This document shows positions 55,158 through 64,000 of a DNA stretch of 64,000 bases, piece after piece. A program made the position numbers and the translations under genes. The notes below the pieces were generated by a model. The model did not search any database. It had not been told where the DNA came from and saw only the letters and a list, made by a program, of their open reading frames with translations. How positions within the stretch are numbered: position 1 is the first letter of the stretch; each line of letters begins with the position of its first letter. Source of the DNA: an uncultured Pelagibacteraceae bacterium (lineage in GTDB: Bacteria > Pseudomonadota > Alphaproteobacteria > Pelagibacterales > Pelagibacteraceae); the NCBI GenBank assembly GCA_902610515.1, contig CACLVZ010000001.1, positions 1-64,000 of the forward strand, in the 5' to 3' direction.

Positions 55158-55784
55158 TTATAAAGAGTTTAAAATGTAACAATGTATATAAGTTTCTTTT
55201 GACTCAGTCCTGCTAGCTTCTGGTTTAAAGAAATTTACATTTTTAAATATTGATTTAGCTAATTTTTTAACCTCAATGAAATCTTCGCCCATAAAAAGCT
55301 TTGAAACAAGAACTCCCTTTGAATTCAATTTTTTAGAGGAAAAATTTAAAACTTCAGCACATAATTGATTAGTTCTAATAGAATCAAGGGACTTATTACC
55401 AGTTGTATCAGCGGCCATATCTGAAATTATTACGTCTAAATTCCCTCCGAAATATTCAGAAATTTTTTTTTTTGTTTCTAAATCAAAAATATCACAACGC
55501 AAAAACTTTACATTTTTTATGGGAGTCATGGGCTTAATATCAATAGACAAAATTTTACCGTTAGTCACAATTTTGCTTGCAACTTGTGACCAACCTCCAG
55601 GATAAGATCCTAGATCTAATAATCGAGTGTTTTTTTTAATAAATTTGAATTTATTGTTTAGCTCGATTAACTTAAACGAAGCTCTAGATCTATAGCCTAG
55701 AGTTTTAGACTTTTTAAAAAAAGGATCTCTATGCTGCTTAATTTTCCAAATATTGCTTTTTTTCTTCTTCTTAGATTTTTTCAT
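55158..55784 (-). CDS. rlmE: 23S rRNA 2'-O-ribose methyltransferase (FtsJ/RrmJ)
   Basis: 208 aa. SAM motif LDLGSYPGGWSQVA and the K-D-K-E methyltransferase signature (Lys in YRSRASFKLIEL, Asp in SDMAADTTG, Lys in GVLVSKLFMG, Glu near ESKETYIHCY) are visible. It methylates the A-loop U2552 position. The basic N-terminus (KKSKKKKKSN) suits RNA binding. One-base overlap with pssA upstream; guaB follows after 26 bp. Confidence 0.94.
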   Translation of the reverse strand: MKKSKKKKKSNIWKIKQHRDPFFKKSKTLGYRSRASFKLIELNNKFKFIKKNTRLLDLGSYPGGWSQVASKIVTNGKILSIDIKPMTPIKNVKFLRCDIFDLETKKKISEYFGGNLDVIISDMAADTTGNKSLDSIRTNQLCAEVLNFSSKKLNSKGVLVSKLFMGEDFIEVKKLAKSIFKNVNFFKPEASRTESKETYIHCYILNSL

Positions 55785-56575
55785 TACAAAATATCTTCAT
55801 GATCATCATCCGATACTTTTGTAGCGTATTTTTTTTCTTGATTTTTATAAATTATAAAACTTATTGGAATGGAAATTAAATAGATAACACTAAATATTAA
55901 TAAAGTTTCAAATGTGTAAAATAACAAAGCTATGAAAATTACACCCGCTGATAAAAGTAAGAAAATTGTTGTTTTTGATGAAATAGATATCTTTTTTAAG
56001 GAAAGTGTTGGAATTTTACTTACTAGAAGTAAAGCAATCAAAATAGTGAAAAATGGGGTAAAATTTTTTATATCTAAATTTAAAGCAAATCCTGATAGTT
56101 CATAAATTAATGGTGTTAAAATTAAAAGACCGCCAGCAGGTGATGGTACACCTTCAAAAAAATTATTTTTCCAAGATTGATCACTTTCAATTTTTGTTAA
56201 ATTAAATCTAGCCAGCCTCAGTACGCAACAAACTGAATATATTAAAGCGATAGCCCACCCAAATTTTCCATAGGTATTAAGTTCCCAAAAATATAAAATC
56301 AATACTGGTGCTATACCGAAACTTACAAAATCAGTTAAAGAGTCCAATTCTTTTCCAAAATCTGACGTTCCTTTTATTAATCTAGCTACTCTACCGTCTA
56401 ACGCATCTAGTATAGCTGCAAGTAAAATAAGAGTTACAGCGAGACTAAAATTGCCATCTATTGAAAATTTTATTGAACTTATTCCAAGACACACACCTCC
56501 GAGAGTCAGGATATTAGGTAAAAGGTATCTAGTTTTTTTTGCAGAGACTAATTTAAATTTTTTATTTGGTTCCAT
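55784..56575 (-). CDS. pssA: CDP-diacylglycerol-serine O-phosphatidyltransferase
   Basis: 263 aa integral membrane enzyme making phosphatidylserine. The CDP-alcohol phosphotransferase motif DALDGRVARLIKGTSDFGKELDSLTD is complete; about eight hydrophobic segments are present. It follows psd with a one-base overlap, so synthesis and decarboxylation of phosphatidylserine are coupled. Confidence 0.95.
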   Translation of the reverse strand: MEPNKKFKLVSAKKTRYLLPNILTLGGVCLGISSIKFSIDGNFSLAVTLILLAAILDALDGRVARLIKGTSDFGKELDSLTDFVSFGIAPVLILYFWELNTYGKFGWAIALIYSVCCVLRLARFNLTKIESDQSWKNNFFEGVPSPAGGLLILTPLIYELSGFALNLDIKNFTPFFTILIALLLVSKIPTLSLKKISISSKTTIFLLLSAGVIFIALLFYTFETLLIFSVIYLISIPISFIIYKNQEKKYATKVSDDDHEDIL

Positions 56576-57225
56576 TATTCTGATGCAATTAAACTTTCGC
56601 CAGCTACCACATTTTGACCCTTCTTAGCCAATACTTTTTTATTTTTGAAGTATATATCGACTCTACTTCCAAATCTTATCATTCCCACTCTATCGCCCTG
56701 CCTCAATTCTTGTCCTTGCTCTACCTCACAGACAATTCTCCTAGCAATTAAACCTGCTATTTGAACAATTATAATTTCTTCCTTGTTTTTATTTGAAATA
56801 ATTTTAAAAAAATTTCTTTCATTTTCCTCACTTGCTTTGTCTAATGAGGCATTTAAGAACTTTCCAGGTTTGTAATAAATTTCTTCAATTTTACCAGATG
56901 TAGGCACTCGATTAACATGACAATTAAATACATTCATAAATATACTAACTTTTGTGTAAGTTGTGTTTTCAAGTCTTAATTCCTCTGGTCCAGATCTTTC
57001 AGAAATATCTGTAATTAGTCCATCAGCAGGACTTACTAAATATGTATCATCTTCAATAGAGAAACGATCAGGATCACGAAAAAAATAATAAACCCATATG
57101 GATATTGCAATAAAAACGAAACCCATAAACTTAGAAAATAATAAAACCACAAAAGTGATGAGGATAGAAATGGCTAAGAATTTATAGCCTTCTTTATGGA
57201 TTTTTGGAAATATTGAATTAAACAT
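56575..57225 (-). CDS. psd: Phosphatidylserine decarboxylase proenzyme (short type)
   Basis: 216 aa; gives phosphatidylethanolamine. N-terminal hydrophobic segment (residues ~17-45), then YYFFRDPDR, SPADGLITDI, NVFNCHVNRVPTSG, and the self-cleavage site in RFGSRVDIYF, where the Ser becomes the pyruvoyl group. Length fits the short alphaproteobacterial/archaeal-like class. First gene of a nine-gene minus-strand block running to the bamB-like gene. Confidence 0.95.
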   Translation of the reverse strand: MFNSIFPKIHKEGYKFLAISILITFVVLLFSKFMGFVFIAISIWVYYFFRDPDRFSIEDDTYLVSPADGLITDISERSGPEELRLENTTYTKVSIFMNVFNCHVNRVPTSGKIEEIYYKPGKFLNASLDKASEENERNFFKIISNKNKEEIIIVQIAGLIARRIVCEVEQGQELRQGDRVGMIRFGSRVDIYFKNKKVLAKKGQNVVAGESLIASE

Positions 57226-57235
57226 AATTTTAAGT

Positions 57236-57263
57236 TTGCTAAATTTTTCTTAATATGTATAAA
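57236..57263 (+). promoter_or_regulatory. Candidate icd promoter
   Basis: TTGCTA (57236-57241), 16-bp spacer, TATAAA (57258-57263) preceded by TG, giving a leader of about 20 nt to the icd ATG at 57290. Same hexamers and spacing as the rpsF candidate. Confidence 0.48.
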
Positions 57264-57283
57264 AATTAAACTTTATCAATCAA
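57256..57283 (-). promoter_or_regulatory. Candidate psd promoter overlapping the icd promoter
   Basis: On the minus strand TTGATT (57283-57278), 16-bp spacer, TATACA (57261-57256), leader about 24 nt to the psd ATG at 57225. Its -10 overlaps the icd -10 on the opposite strand by 4 bp, so both could hardly be occupied at once. Confidence 0.42.
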
Positions 57284-57289
57284 TTTTTT

Positions 57290-58504
57290 ATGGCAAAAAT
57301 TAAAGTTAAAAATCCAATTGTAGAGTTAGACGGTGATGAAATGACTAGAATTATATGGTCATTCATAAAAGACAAGCTAATAAAGCCTTACCTTGATATA
57401 GATTTGAAGTACTTTGACCTTGGAATGGCAAGTCGTGACAACACGGATGATCAAATCACCATAGATGCAGCAAATGCGATTAAACAGCACGGTGTGGGTG
57501 TGAAATGTGCCACTATAACACCGGACGAGGCTCGTGTGAAAGAATTTGGATTAAAAAAGATGTGGCGATCGCCTAATGGAACAATCAGAAATATATTAGG
57601 AGGAACAGTTTTTAGAGAGCCAATAATTTGTAAAAATGTACCAAAACTTGTACCTGGTTGGACCTTGCCGATTGTAATAGGAAGACATGCTTTTGGAGAT
57701 CAATATAGAGCTACAGATTTTCTAATACCCGGAGAAGGAAGTCTTGAAGTTAAATGGACTTCTAAAGATGGTAAAAACAAAAAAGAATTTAAAGTTTTTG
57801 ATTTTCCAGGATCTGGAACAGCTTTGACAATGTATAATTTGGATGAGTCAATCAAAAATTTTGCTAGAGCATGTATGAATTACGGGCTTGGTAGAAAATG
57901 GCCAGTCTATCTATCTACAAAAAATACTATTCTAAAAGCATATGATGGAAGATTTAAAGATCTTTTCCAAGATGTTTATGAGAAAGAATTCTCAGATAAG
58001 TTTAAAAAAGCGAATATAACTTACGAGCACAGATTAATTGATGACATGGTAGCCTGTGCAATGAAATGGAACGGCGGTTATGTCTGGGCATGTAAGAATT
58101 ATGACGGAGACGTGCAATCAGATACTGTAGCACAAGGCTTTGGATCGTTAGGTCTCATGACTAGTGTATTAATGACACCAGATGGTAAAACTGTAGAATC
58201 TGAGGCTGCTCATGGAACAGTGACTAGGCATTATAGAATGCACCAACAAGGAAAAGAAACTTCCACAAACCCTATAGCGTCAATATTTGCATGGACAAGA
58301 GGTTTATCTCATAGAGGGAAGTTAGATGGAAACGATAAACTAATTAAGTTTTCAAGTAGCATTGAGCAAGTTTGTATTCAAACTGTGGAGAGCGGCTCAA
58401 TGACTAAGGACTTAGCTATTTTAATTGATAAATCAACTAAATATCTAACAACAAATCAGTTCTTAGAGGCAATTGATGGTAATTTAAGAAAAAAACTTAA
58501 CTAA
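57290..58504 (+). CDS. icd: NADP-dependent isocitrate dehydrogenase, eukaryote-like homodimeric type
   Basis: 404 aa; TCA-cycle oxidative decarboxylation of isocitrate to 2-oxoglutarate. [39 protein letters not shown] (substrate Ser/Asn/Arg), [28 protein letters not shown] (metal Asp) and [11 protein letters not shown] (NADP-binding His) identify the subfamily shared with mitochondrial/cytosolic IDH, unlike the E. coli type. The stop overlaps alaS by 8 nt. Confidence 0.97.
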   Translation: MAKIKVKNPIVELDGDEMTRIIWSFIKDKLIKPYLDIDLKYFDLGMASRDNTDDQITIDAANAIKQHGVGVKCATITPDEARVKEFGLKKMWRSPNGTIRNILGGTVFREPIICKNVPKLVPGWTLPIVIGRHAFGDQYRATDFLIPGEGSLEVKWTSKDGKNKKEFKVFDFPGSGTALTMYNLDESIKNFARACMNYGLGRKWPVYLSTKNTILKAYDGRFKDLFQDVYEKEFSDKFKKANITYEHRLIDDMVACAMKWNGGYVWACKNYDGDVQSDTVAQGFGSLGLMTSVLMTPDGKTVESEAAHGTVTRHYRMHQQGKETSTNPIASIFAWTRGLSHRGKLDGNDKLIKFSSSIEQVCIQTVESGSMTKDLAILIDKSTKYLTTNQFLEAIDGNLRKKLN

Positions 58505-61172
58505 TTTTTTTAGATATTTTTTTAAAGGCTTCTTCAATTTTATTTTTATCTACACCTCCTGCTTGAGCAAAATCTTTCCTACCCCCGCCTCCTTTACCTC
58601 CTAGAACTTCTGATGCAACTTTTACAAGCTCTACAGCATTATATTTTGAAGTCAAATCTTGAGAAATCCCCACGGCTAAACCAACCTTATCTTCATATGT
58701 AGAAATACTTATTATTATTCCAGATTTGATATCTTTTTTTCCCTCATCAATAATTCCTCTTAGCTCTTTTGGAGGAAAATCTTTTAAAATTTGTTCTCTA
58801 ACTAATACGTTGCCTATTTTTTTGTCTTTGATTGTATTTTTGCTTTTATCTTTCTTAATACTTTCAATTCTTACTTTATGTATTTGTTTATTTAAATTTT
58901 TTAAATTTTCTGATGAGTCTAAATTTTCCTTGTAATCAGGCTTAATTTTCGATTCTTGGAGTTCTTTTTTAAGCATATCTATCTGTTTTTTAAAAATAGA
59001 CTCTTTTTGAGATTTATCTTTGATTTGTTTTTTTTCATATTCCTCTAATTGTTTATCTCTTAATGCCTCAACTCTTCTAACTCCCGATGCAATCGAAGAT
59101 TGGCTAATTACTTTAAACTTACCAACTTCATTGGTATTTTTAACATGTGTTCCACCACATAATTCTGTTGAGAAAAATCCATTTTTTTCTTTTCCCATAA
59201 AAACTACTCTTACTTCCTCACCATACTTTTCTCCAAATAATGCAAGTGCGCCCATGCTAACTGCTTCTTTTGGTGTCATTATTCTTGTCTGAACGTCAGA
59301 GCACCCTGCTACTATTTCATTAACTATCTTATTTATTTCTATCATTTCCTTTTTTTCAATAGGTTTATTATGACTAAAATCAAATCTTAACTTTTCAGGT
59401 GAGACTAATGATCCTTTTTGTGTAACATGCTTTCCCAATGTTCTTCTTAATGACTCATGCAATAAATGAGTAGCTGAATGATAAGCTTTTGAATTATTTC
59501 TTTTTAAAACATCTATCTCTAAATTAACGCTTTGCCCGATTGAAATTGAGCCTTTTTCAACTTTCCCATAATGAACAAATAAATCTCCCATTTTTTTTTG
59601 AGTATCATTCACTTTAATTTTACAATTGGAGTTAAAAATATATCCCTGATCTCCTACCTGACCGCCAGACTCTCCATAAAACGGAGTTTGATTGGTTATA
59701 ACTGCTATTTCATCTTCAGCACTAGCAGAGTCTACAAATTTACCTTTTTTTGAAATTTTAATTATCACACCTTCAGCTTTGTCAAATTCATAGCCTAAAA
59801 ATTCAGTGGGACTTAGTTCCTCTCTAACTTTAAACCACCTTTCCTCAACAGACTTATCTCCAGATCCTTTCCAATTCGCTCTTGCTAAAGCTTTGCTTTT
59901 TTCCATCTCCCTCTCAAAACCTAAATTATCTACTTTAATATCTTTGCCTCTTAGAATGTCAGCAGTAAGGTCTAAAGGAAAGCCATAAGTATCATATAAT
60001 TTAAAAGCTTCTAAACCCGGTAAAGTTTTATTTTGGACTTTATTTAAATTTTCATTGAGTATTTTCATGCCGCGCTCTAAAAGAGAAGAAAATTTCTCTT
60101 CTTCATTTTTAAGAGTTTCAACTATCAACTCTCTACCACTTATTAATTCTGGGTAACTATTTTGCATCTCATTTAATAAAACTTCAAAAAGTTTATAAAA
60201 AACAGGATTTTTACTGCCTAAAGAATGAGCGTGTCTCATCCCTCTTCTCATTATTCTTCTTAAAACATATCCGCGTCCTTCATTTGAAGGTAATATTCCT
60301 TCGGCAATTAAAAAACTACTTGCTCTTAAGTGATCAGCAATAACTCTGTGGCTTGCTATTGTTTTGCTGTCTATTAAAGTCTTTGTTATATCAGATGAAG
60401 CAGCCATTATTTTTTTGAAGTGATCAATTTTATAATTATCATGAGTCCCTTGTAAAACTGCTGTCATTCTCTCAAGCCCCATGCCTGTATCTACTGAGGG
60501 TTTTGGTAGATCAATTCTTTTTGTTTTTGATATTTGTTCATATTGCATAAATACAAGATTCCAAATTTCTATAAATCTATCACCATCTTCTTCAGGACTT
60601 CCAGGCGGGCCACCTTTCAGCTTATTGCCGTGATCATAAAAAATTTCAGAGCAAGGACCACAGGGCCCTGTATCACCCATTGACCAAAAATTATCAGATG
60701 TTGAAATTTTTATAATTTTGCTTTCATTCAAGCCAGCAATTTTTTTCCAAAGATTGAATGCATCATTATCTTCATTAAAAACAGTAACTAATAATTTTTC
60801 TTTAGGTAAACCAAAGTCTCTAGTCAATAAACTCCAAGCATGATGAATAGCTTGTTCTTTAAAATAATCGCCGAATGAAAAATTTCCCAACATTTCAAAA
60901 AAAGTATGGTGTCTAGGAGTGTAACCAACATTTTCTAAATCATTATGTTTTCCACCTGCCCTTACGCACTTCTGAGATGTTGTGGCTGTTTTATAATCTC
61001 TTTTTTCTAAACCTGTGAAAACATTTTTAAATTGAACCATGCCTGAGTTGGTGAACATCAAGGTGGGATCATTGTTTGGAACTAAGTTGCTGGAATCTAC
61101 TATCTTATGATTGTTTTTTTTAAAATAATCTAAGAATTTTTTTCTAACATCTGTAAGTAAAATTTGGCCCAT
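58497..61172 (-). CDS. alaS: Alanyl-tRNA synthetase
   Basis: 891 aa: class II catalytic core ([42 protein letters not shown]-like [10 protein letters not shown]), tRNA-recognition domain, editing domain with [11 protein letters not shown] (HxxxH) and ELCGGTHV, and C-Ala domain ending with [19 protein letters not shown] 61172 ([13 protein letters not shown]) is used; a TTG two codons upstream is unlikely. It is normally near recA in alphaproteobacteria; here a DUF779-aldehyde dehydrogenase pair intervenes. Confidence 0.97.
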   Translation of the reverse strand: MGQILLTDVRKKFLDYFKKNNHKIVDSSNLVPNNDPTLMFTNSGMVQFKNVFTGLEKRDYKTATTSQKCVRAGGKHNDLENVGYTPRHHTFFEMLGNFSFGDYFKEQAIHHAWSLLTRDFGLPKEKLLVTVFNEDNDAFNLWKKIAGLNESKIIKISTSDNFWSMGDTGPCGPCSEIFYDHGNKLKGGPPGSPEEDGDRFIEIWNLVFMQYEQISKTKRIDLPKPSVDTGMGLERMTAVLQGTHDNYKIDHFKKIMAASSDITKTLIDSKTIASHRVIADHLRASSFLIAEGILPSNEGRGYVLRRIMRRGMRHAHSLGSKNPVFYKLFEVLLNEMQNSYPELISGRELIVETLKNEEEKFSSLLERGMKILNENLNKVQNKTLPGLEAFKLYDTYGFPLDLTADILRGKDIKVDNLGFEREMEKSKALARANWKGSGDKSVEERWFKVREELSPTEFLGYEFDKAEGVIIKISKKGKFVDSASAEDEIAVITNQTPFYGESGGQVGDQGYIFNSNCKIKVNDTQKKMGDLFVHYGKVEKGSISIGQSVNLEIDVLKRNNSKAYHSATHLLHESLRRTLGKHVTQKGSLVSPEKLRFDFSHNKPIEKKEMIEINKIVNEIVAGCSDVQTRIMTPKEAVSMGALALFGEKYGEEVRVVFMGKEKNGFFSTELCGGTHVKNTNEVGKFKVISQSSIASGVRRVEALRDKQLEEYEKKQIKDKSQKESIFKKQIDMLKKELQESKIKPDYKENLDSSENLKNLNKQIHKVRIESIKKDKSKNTIKDKKIGNVLVREQILKDFPPKELRGIIDEGKKDIKSGIIISISTYEDKVGLAVGISQDLTSKYNAVELVKVASEVLGGKGGGGRKDFAQAGGVDKNKIEEAFKKISKKIS

Positions 61173-61215
61173 ATTCAATTAAATACAGATATTTTAGAAC
61201 TTGTCTATAAAGAGA

Positions 61216-61572
61216 TTAATTTGTAGCTTTTTTATCGTTATCTACTACAACACAAATTTCAGATTTAGTTAAAAATCTTTGTCCTGTTCCATTATCAAGG
61301 GAAAACATACCTCCAATTCCCTTAACAGCGTCAATTGTAAGATCTGTATGTTTCCATTTTTCATATTGATCACCATTCATGTAAAAAGGGACACCACCTA
61401 TTTCACCCAGCTTGATATCGTTTTCACCTAAAGGAAACTCGCCTTCTTGAAAACACATAGGAGCGCTACCATCACAACATCCTCCAGATTGATGAAACAT
61501 TAGTTTCTCACCATATTTTTCCTGAAGTTTAGATAATAGATTTAGTGCTGATTGAGTTGCAGATACTTTCAT
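61216..61572 (-). CDS. DUF779 domain protein
   Basis: 118 aa. The family signature FHQSGGCCDGSAPMCF with three cysteines, followed by GEFPLGENDIKLGEIGGVPFYM and a C-terminal LTKSEICVVV, identifies DUF779. These proteins are typically encoded next to an aldehyde dehydrogenase of the AcoD/ExaC type, as here; the biochemical role is unknown, though the cysteine cluster suggests metal or redox function. ATG 61572 (MKVSATQSALNLL) is preferred; ATG 61590 would lie inside a perfect hairpin arm and add six unconserved residues. No good SD precedes either. Confidence 0.85.
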   Translation of the reverse strand: MKVSATQSALNLLSKLQEKYGEKLMFHQSGGCCDGSAPMCFQEGEFPLGENDIKLGEIGGVPFYMNGDQYEKWKHTDLTIDAVKGIGGMFSLDNGTGQRFLTKSEICVVVDNDKKATN

Positions 61573-61583
61573 TTTTAATGTTC

Positions 61584-61608
61584 GGCCCATGATTTAGAAT
61601 CATGGGCC
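61584..61608. promoter_or_regulatory. Perfect 11-bp hairpin between the aldehyde dehydrogenase and DUF779 genes
   Basis: GGCCCATGATT (61584-61594) and AATCATGGGCC (61598-61608) are exact inverted repeats with a 3-nt loop, unusually G/C-rich for this DNA. It starts 15 nt after the dehydrogenase stop and ends 11 nt before the DUF779 ATG. No T run follows on either strand, so a classic terminator is unlikely; RNA processing, stabilisation or differential expression of the two genes is more plausible. Confidence 0.6.
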
Positions 61609-61623
61609 AGTATATATTATTGT

Positions 61624-63177
61624 TTAAAAGAATCCCAATTTCTTTTCTGCGTAAGAAACATGAAGATTTTTATTTTGTCTATAGTGATTAAGCATCATCT
61701 TATGTGTTTCTCTACCCACTCCAGACTGTTTATAACCACCAAATGGGGAGTGAGCTGGATAAGCATGATAACAATTTGTCCATACTATTCCTGCTTGTAT
61801 AGCTCTTCCCATTCTATAAGCAATGTTCCCATTTCTAGTCCAAACACCTGCTCCTAAACCATAAAGAGTGTCATTCGCGATTCTCAATGCGTCTGCTTCA
61901 TCTTTAAATTTAATTACAGAAACAACCGGGCCAAAAATTTCTTCTTGAGAAATACGCATATCGTTTTTAGCTTCAAAAATAGTTGGTTGAATATAATTTC
62001 CTTTTTCCAATCCACTATTTAGTTTTCCAACGCTTCCTCCCGTAAGAACTTTAGCACCTTCTTTTTTTCCTAGATCAAGGTAAGACTTTATCTTCTCCAT
62101 TTGCTCTACAGAAGCTTGCGCTCCGATCATAGTTTCCATTTTTAAAGGGTTGTCTTGAACAACTGCTTTAGTTCTTTTGATGCATTTTTCCATAAATTTA
62201 TCATAGATAGATTCTTGAACTAACGCTCTGCTTGGGCAAGTACATACCTCACCTTGGTTTAGGTTGAACATTACAAAACCCTCAACACATTTATCTAAGA
62301 AATCATCATCTTTATTCATAATGTCCTCAAAAAATATGTTTGGAGATTTGCCGCCTAATTCCAAGGTAATTGGAATTATGTTTTGTGCAGCATACTGCAT
62401 TATTAACCTTCCAGTTGTTGTTTCACCTGTGAAAGCAACTTTAGCAACTCTTTTTGATGATGCTAAAGGCTTACCTGCTTCTAAACCGTAACCACTTACA
62501 ATGTTTACTACTCCTGGAGGCAATAAATCTCCGATAAGTTCCATCATAACCATGATTGATGCTGGTGTTTGTTCAGCTGGTTTAAGAACTGAACAGTTTC
62601 CTGCAGCCAAAGCTGGTGCAAGTTTCCATGTCGCCATTAATAATGGGAAATTCCATGGAACTATTTGACCAACTACCCCTAGTGGTTCTGGTATATTGTA
62701 TGAGTATTGAGAGTTGCTTATTTCAGCCACTGAACCCTCTTCGGCTCTTATTACTCCAGCAAAATATCTCCAATGATCTATCACTAGAGGCAGATCTGCT
62801 GCCATACATTCTCTAATTGGTTTACCATTATCTAAACACTCAGCCGTAGCTAATAAATTTAGGTTTTTTTCAAGCACATCAGCTATTTTGTACAAAATAT
62901 TTGACCTAGTAGTGATGTCTGTTTTTCCCCATTCAAGGAAAGCCGCGTGAGCTGCATCTAATGCAGCCTCTACGTCTTTTTCATTCGATCGTGCAACTGA
63001 ACAGATTTTCTCATTATTTATCGGGCTAACATTGTCAAAATATTTACCTGACTTTGGTTCTACAAATTTACCATTAATAAAGTTGCCGTATTTTGCTTTA
63101 AATGGAAATTTAACTTTTAAATGAGAGGTATCTAAAGCTGAAGACACGCTCGAGCTTGATGCTTTTTGTGTACTCAT
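61624..63177 (-). CDS. NAD-dependent aldehyde dehydrogenase (AcoD/ExaC-like)
   Basis: 517 aa. Catalytic features are [12 protein letters not shown] (Glu), [10 protein letters not shown] (nucleophile Cys), [27 protein letters not shown] (cofactor/catalytic Asn) and the C-terminal [14 protein letters not shown]...LGFF typical of acetaldehyde dehydrogenase II/ExaC. The likely substrate is acetaldehyde or another short aliphatic aldehyde, inferred from subfamily and the DUF779 partner. A polar Ser-rich N-terminal extension (~25 residues) precedes the domain. The RBS is strong: AAAAGGGGGA four bases before ATG. Confidence 0.92.
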   Translation of the reverse strand: MSTQKASSSSVSSALDTSHLKVKFPFKAKYGNFINGKFVEPKSGKYFDNVSPINNEKICSVARSNEKDVEAALDAAHAAFLEWGKTDITTRSNILYKIADVLEKNLNLLATAECLDNGKPIRECMAADLPLVIDHWRYFAGVIRAEEGSVAEISNSQYSYNIPEPLGVVGQIVPWNFPLLMATWKLAPALAAGNCSVLKPAEQTPASIMVMMELIGDLLPPGVVNIVSGYGLEAGKPLASSKRVAKVAFTGETTTGRLIMQYAAQNIIPITLELGGKSPNIFFEDIMNKDDDFLDKCVEGFVMFNLNQGEVCTCPSRALVQESIYDKFMEKCIKRTKAVVQDNPLKMETMIGAQASVEQMEKIKSYLDLGKKEGAKVLTGGSVGKLNSGLEKGNYIQPTIFEAKNDMRISQEEIFGPVVSVIKFKDEADALRIANDTLYGLGAGVWTRNGNIAYRMGRAIQAGIVWTNCYHAYPAHSPFGGYKQSGVGRETHKMMLNHYRQNKNLHVSYAEKKLGFF

Positions 63178-63305
63178 TTTTCCCCCTTTTGTTCTTTCGT
63201 TTAATTAAAACCAATATGAACGGAAATGTACATACTTATTTTTGAAACTTTTTTTTAAGACACAAAATATGGATCTTATCAATCTTAGGTTGAAGTTTCA
63301 TGAGA

Positions 63306-63334
63306 AACGGGAAGTTCTATTGAAACTTCCCGTT
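63306..63334. terminator. Hairpin downstream of recA, possible terminator
   Basis: AACGGGAAGTT (63306-63316) and AACTTCCCGTT (63324-63334) form a perfect 11-bp stem with a 7-nt loop, 18 bp after the recA stop on the minus strand. The following bases (TCTCATG) are not a strong T run, so efficiency as an intrinsic terminator is uncertain. A third segment, GAAGTTTCA at 63292-63300, can pair with the same upstream arm. Confidence 0.45.
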
Positions 63335-63352
63335 GAAATGATGGCTGAGGAA

Positions 63353-64000
63353 TTATTCTTCCTCTTTTTTATCGCTAATTTTTTCGTTTGCTGAAGGATT
63401 GCCTTCTAGCTCTTTACTAATCGCTGAAGCTTCATCTCTAATTATTTTTTCGATCTCTGCAGCAACGTTGGGGTTTTTCTGAAGATAAATTTTAGCATTT
63501 TCTCTTCCTTGACCTATTTTTTCACCCTTGTAAGCATACCAAGCTCCTGATTTTTCAACTACTCCAGCCTTAGTACCAAGGTCAATTAACTCACCTAACT
63601 TGCTTATTCCTTTTCCGTACATTAGGTCAAATTCAACAACTTTAAATGGTGGTGCCACTTTGTTTTTAATTACTTTTACTCTTGTAGAATTACCTATAAT
63701 TTGATCTTTTTCTTTAATTGCCCCTATTCTTCTAATATCCATTCTCACAGATGAGTAAAATTTTAATGCATTTCCGCCTGATGTAGTTTCTGGATTACCA
63801 AACATAACTCCAATCTTCATTCTTATTTGATTTATAAAGATTACCATTGTATTTGATTTGGAAACTGACCCCGTAATTTTTCTTAAAGCTTGACTCATTA
63901 GTCTAGACTGCAAACCAACATGATGATCTCCCATTTCTCCTTCTAATTCTGCCTTAGGAGTTAGTGCTGCTACTGAGTCAACAACTAATACAGATACAGA
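63353..64000 (-). CDS. recA: Recombinase RecA, 5' part outside the window
   Basis: 215 C-terminal residues are visible. The frame is open to the last base of the window ([19 protein letters not shown], the Walker B region), so the start and Walker A lie beyond 64000; the ATG at 63934 is internal. [18 protein letters not shown], the DNA-binding loop [15 protein letters not shown], and [17 protein letters not shown] are conserved. The C-terminus ends in an acidic tail (SDKKEEE), as is typical. It mediates homologous recombination and the SOS response. Confidence 0.97.
   Translation of the reverse strand, partial: SVSVLVVDSVAALTPKAELEGEMGDHHVGLQSRLMSQALRKITGSVSKSNTMVIFINQIRMKIGVMFGNPETTSGGNALKFYSSVRMDIRRIGAIKEKDQIIGNSTRVKVIKNKVAPPFKVVEFDLMYGKGISKLGELIDLGTKAGVVEKSGAWYAYKGEKIGQGRENAKIYLQKNPNVAAEIEKIIRDEASAISKELEGNPSANEKISDKKEEE

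Noticed and set aside
61584-61608. Dehydrogenase-DUF779 hairpin as an intrinsic terminator
   Set aside because: No T tract follows on either strand; reported instead as a hairpin of unknown role.
1-64000. tRNA, rRNA, CRISPR, IS elements, prophage genes or riboswitches
   Set aside because: All spacers were read; none exceeds about 175 bp, and no cloverleaf, repeat array, transposase, integrase or known aptamer pattern was recognised. Covariance-model searches were not possible here.

Overview
The window is a gene-dense, very AT-rich alphaproteobacterial chromosome segment, best explained as SAR11 (Candidatus Pelagibacter-like). The basis is extreme AT bias, tiny intergenic spaces (none reaches 300 bp), and typical alphaproteobacterial neighbourhoods: iscR-sufBCDS, lptF-lptG-lptD-surA-pdxA-rsmA, rpsF-rpsR-rplI-dnaB, DUF2155 next to an NDUFA12-like protein, psd-pssA, and icd-alaS near recA. 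No mobile element, integrase, CRISPR array, tRNA or rRNA gene was seen. The subclade cannot be fixed from sequence reading alone.

Layout. 1-3.4 kb: the 3' part of glnA converges on an unusual glutaminase built like animal kidney-type glutaminase (EF-hand-like domain, catalytic domain, ankyrin repeats). 3.5-9.6 kb: iscR-sufB-C-D-S-U-T-A, an iron-sulfur assembly operon headed by an IscR-type palindrome. 9.7-16 kb: an alpha/beta hydrolase, anmK, tyrS, an AsmA-like protein, and prfB with an intact programmed +1 frameshift site. 16-21.4 kb: mrcA, a cysteine-free RNase E/G, thiG and thiS. 21.4-25.4 kb: aroQ-accB-accC, DUF2155, an NDUFA12-like protein, and a free-standing TSCPD-domain protein resembling the tail of B12-dependent ribonucleotide reductase. 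25.3-32.3 kb: DUF2066-hda-aspS, purM-purN, pepA-ndk. 32.4-39.7 kb: LPS export and outer-membrane biogenesis (lptFGD, surA) with pdxA and rsmA. 39.7-42.3 kb: fabD-fabG-acpP-gmk. 42.4-49.5 kb: rpsF-rpsR-rplI, dnaB, an RND/MMPL transporter, cvpA, purF. 49.5-57.2 kb: a nine-gene minus-strand block, psd-pssA-rlmE-guaB-TPR-guaA-panB-yfgM-like-bamB-like, in which GuaB lacks its CBS domains. 57.3-64 kb: icd, alaS, a DUF779-aldehyde dehydrogenase pair, and the 3' part of recA.

The genes are mainly housekeeping: nitrogen assimilation and glutamine turnover, Fe-S assembly, translation, fatty acid and phospholipid synthesis, purine synthesis, envelope biogenesis and cofactor synthesis. Compaction is the dominant structural theme. 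Nine of ten convergent gene pairs overlap at their stop ends, many same-strand junctions are TAATG or ATGA overlaps, and two divergent pairs are separated by only 23 and 33 bp.

I found no clearly new multi-gene system. The observations most worth a second look are the KGA-like glutaminase beside glnA, the CBS-less IMP dehydrogenase, the Zn-link-less RNase E/G, the orphan NrdJ-tail protein, and the candidate IscR operator.
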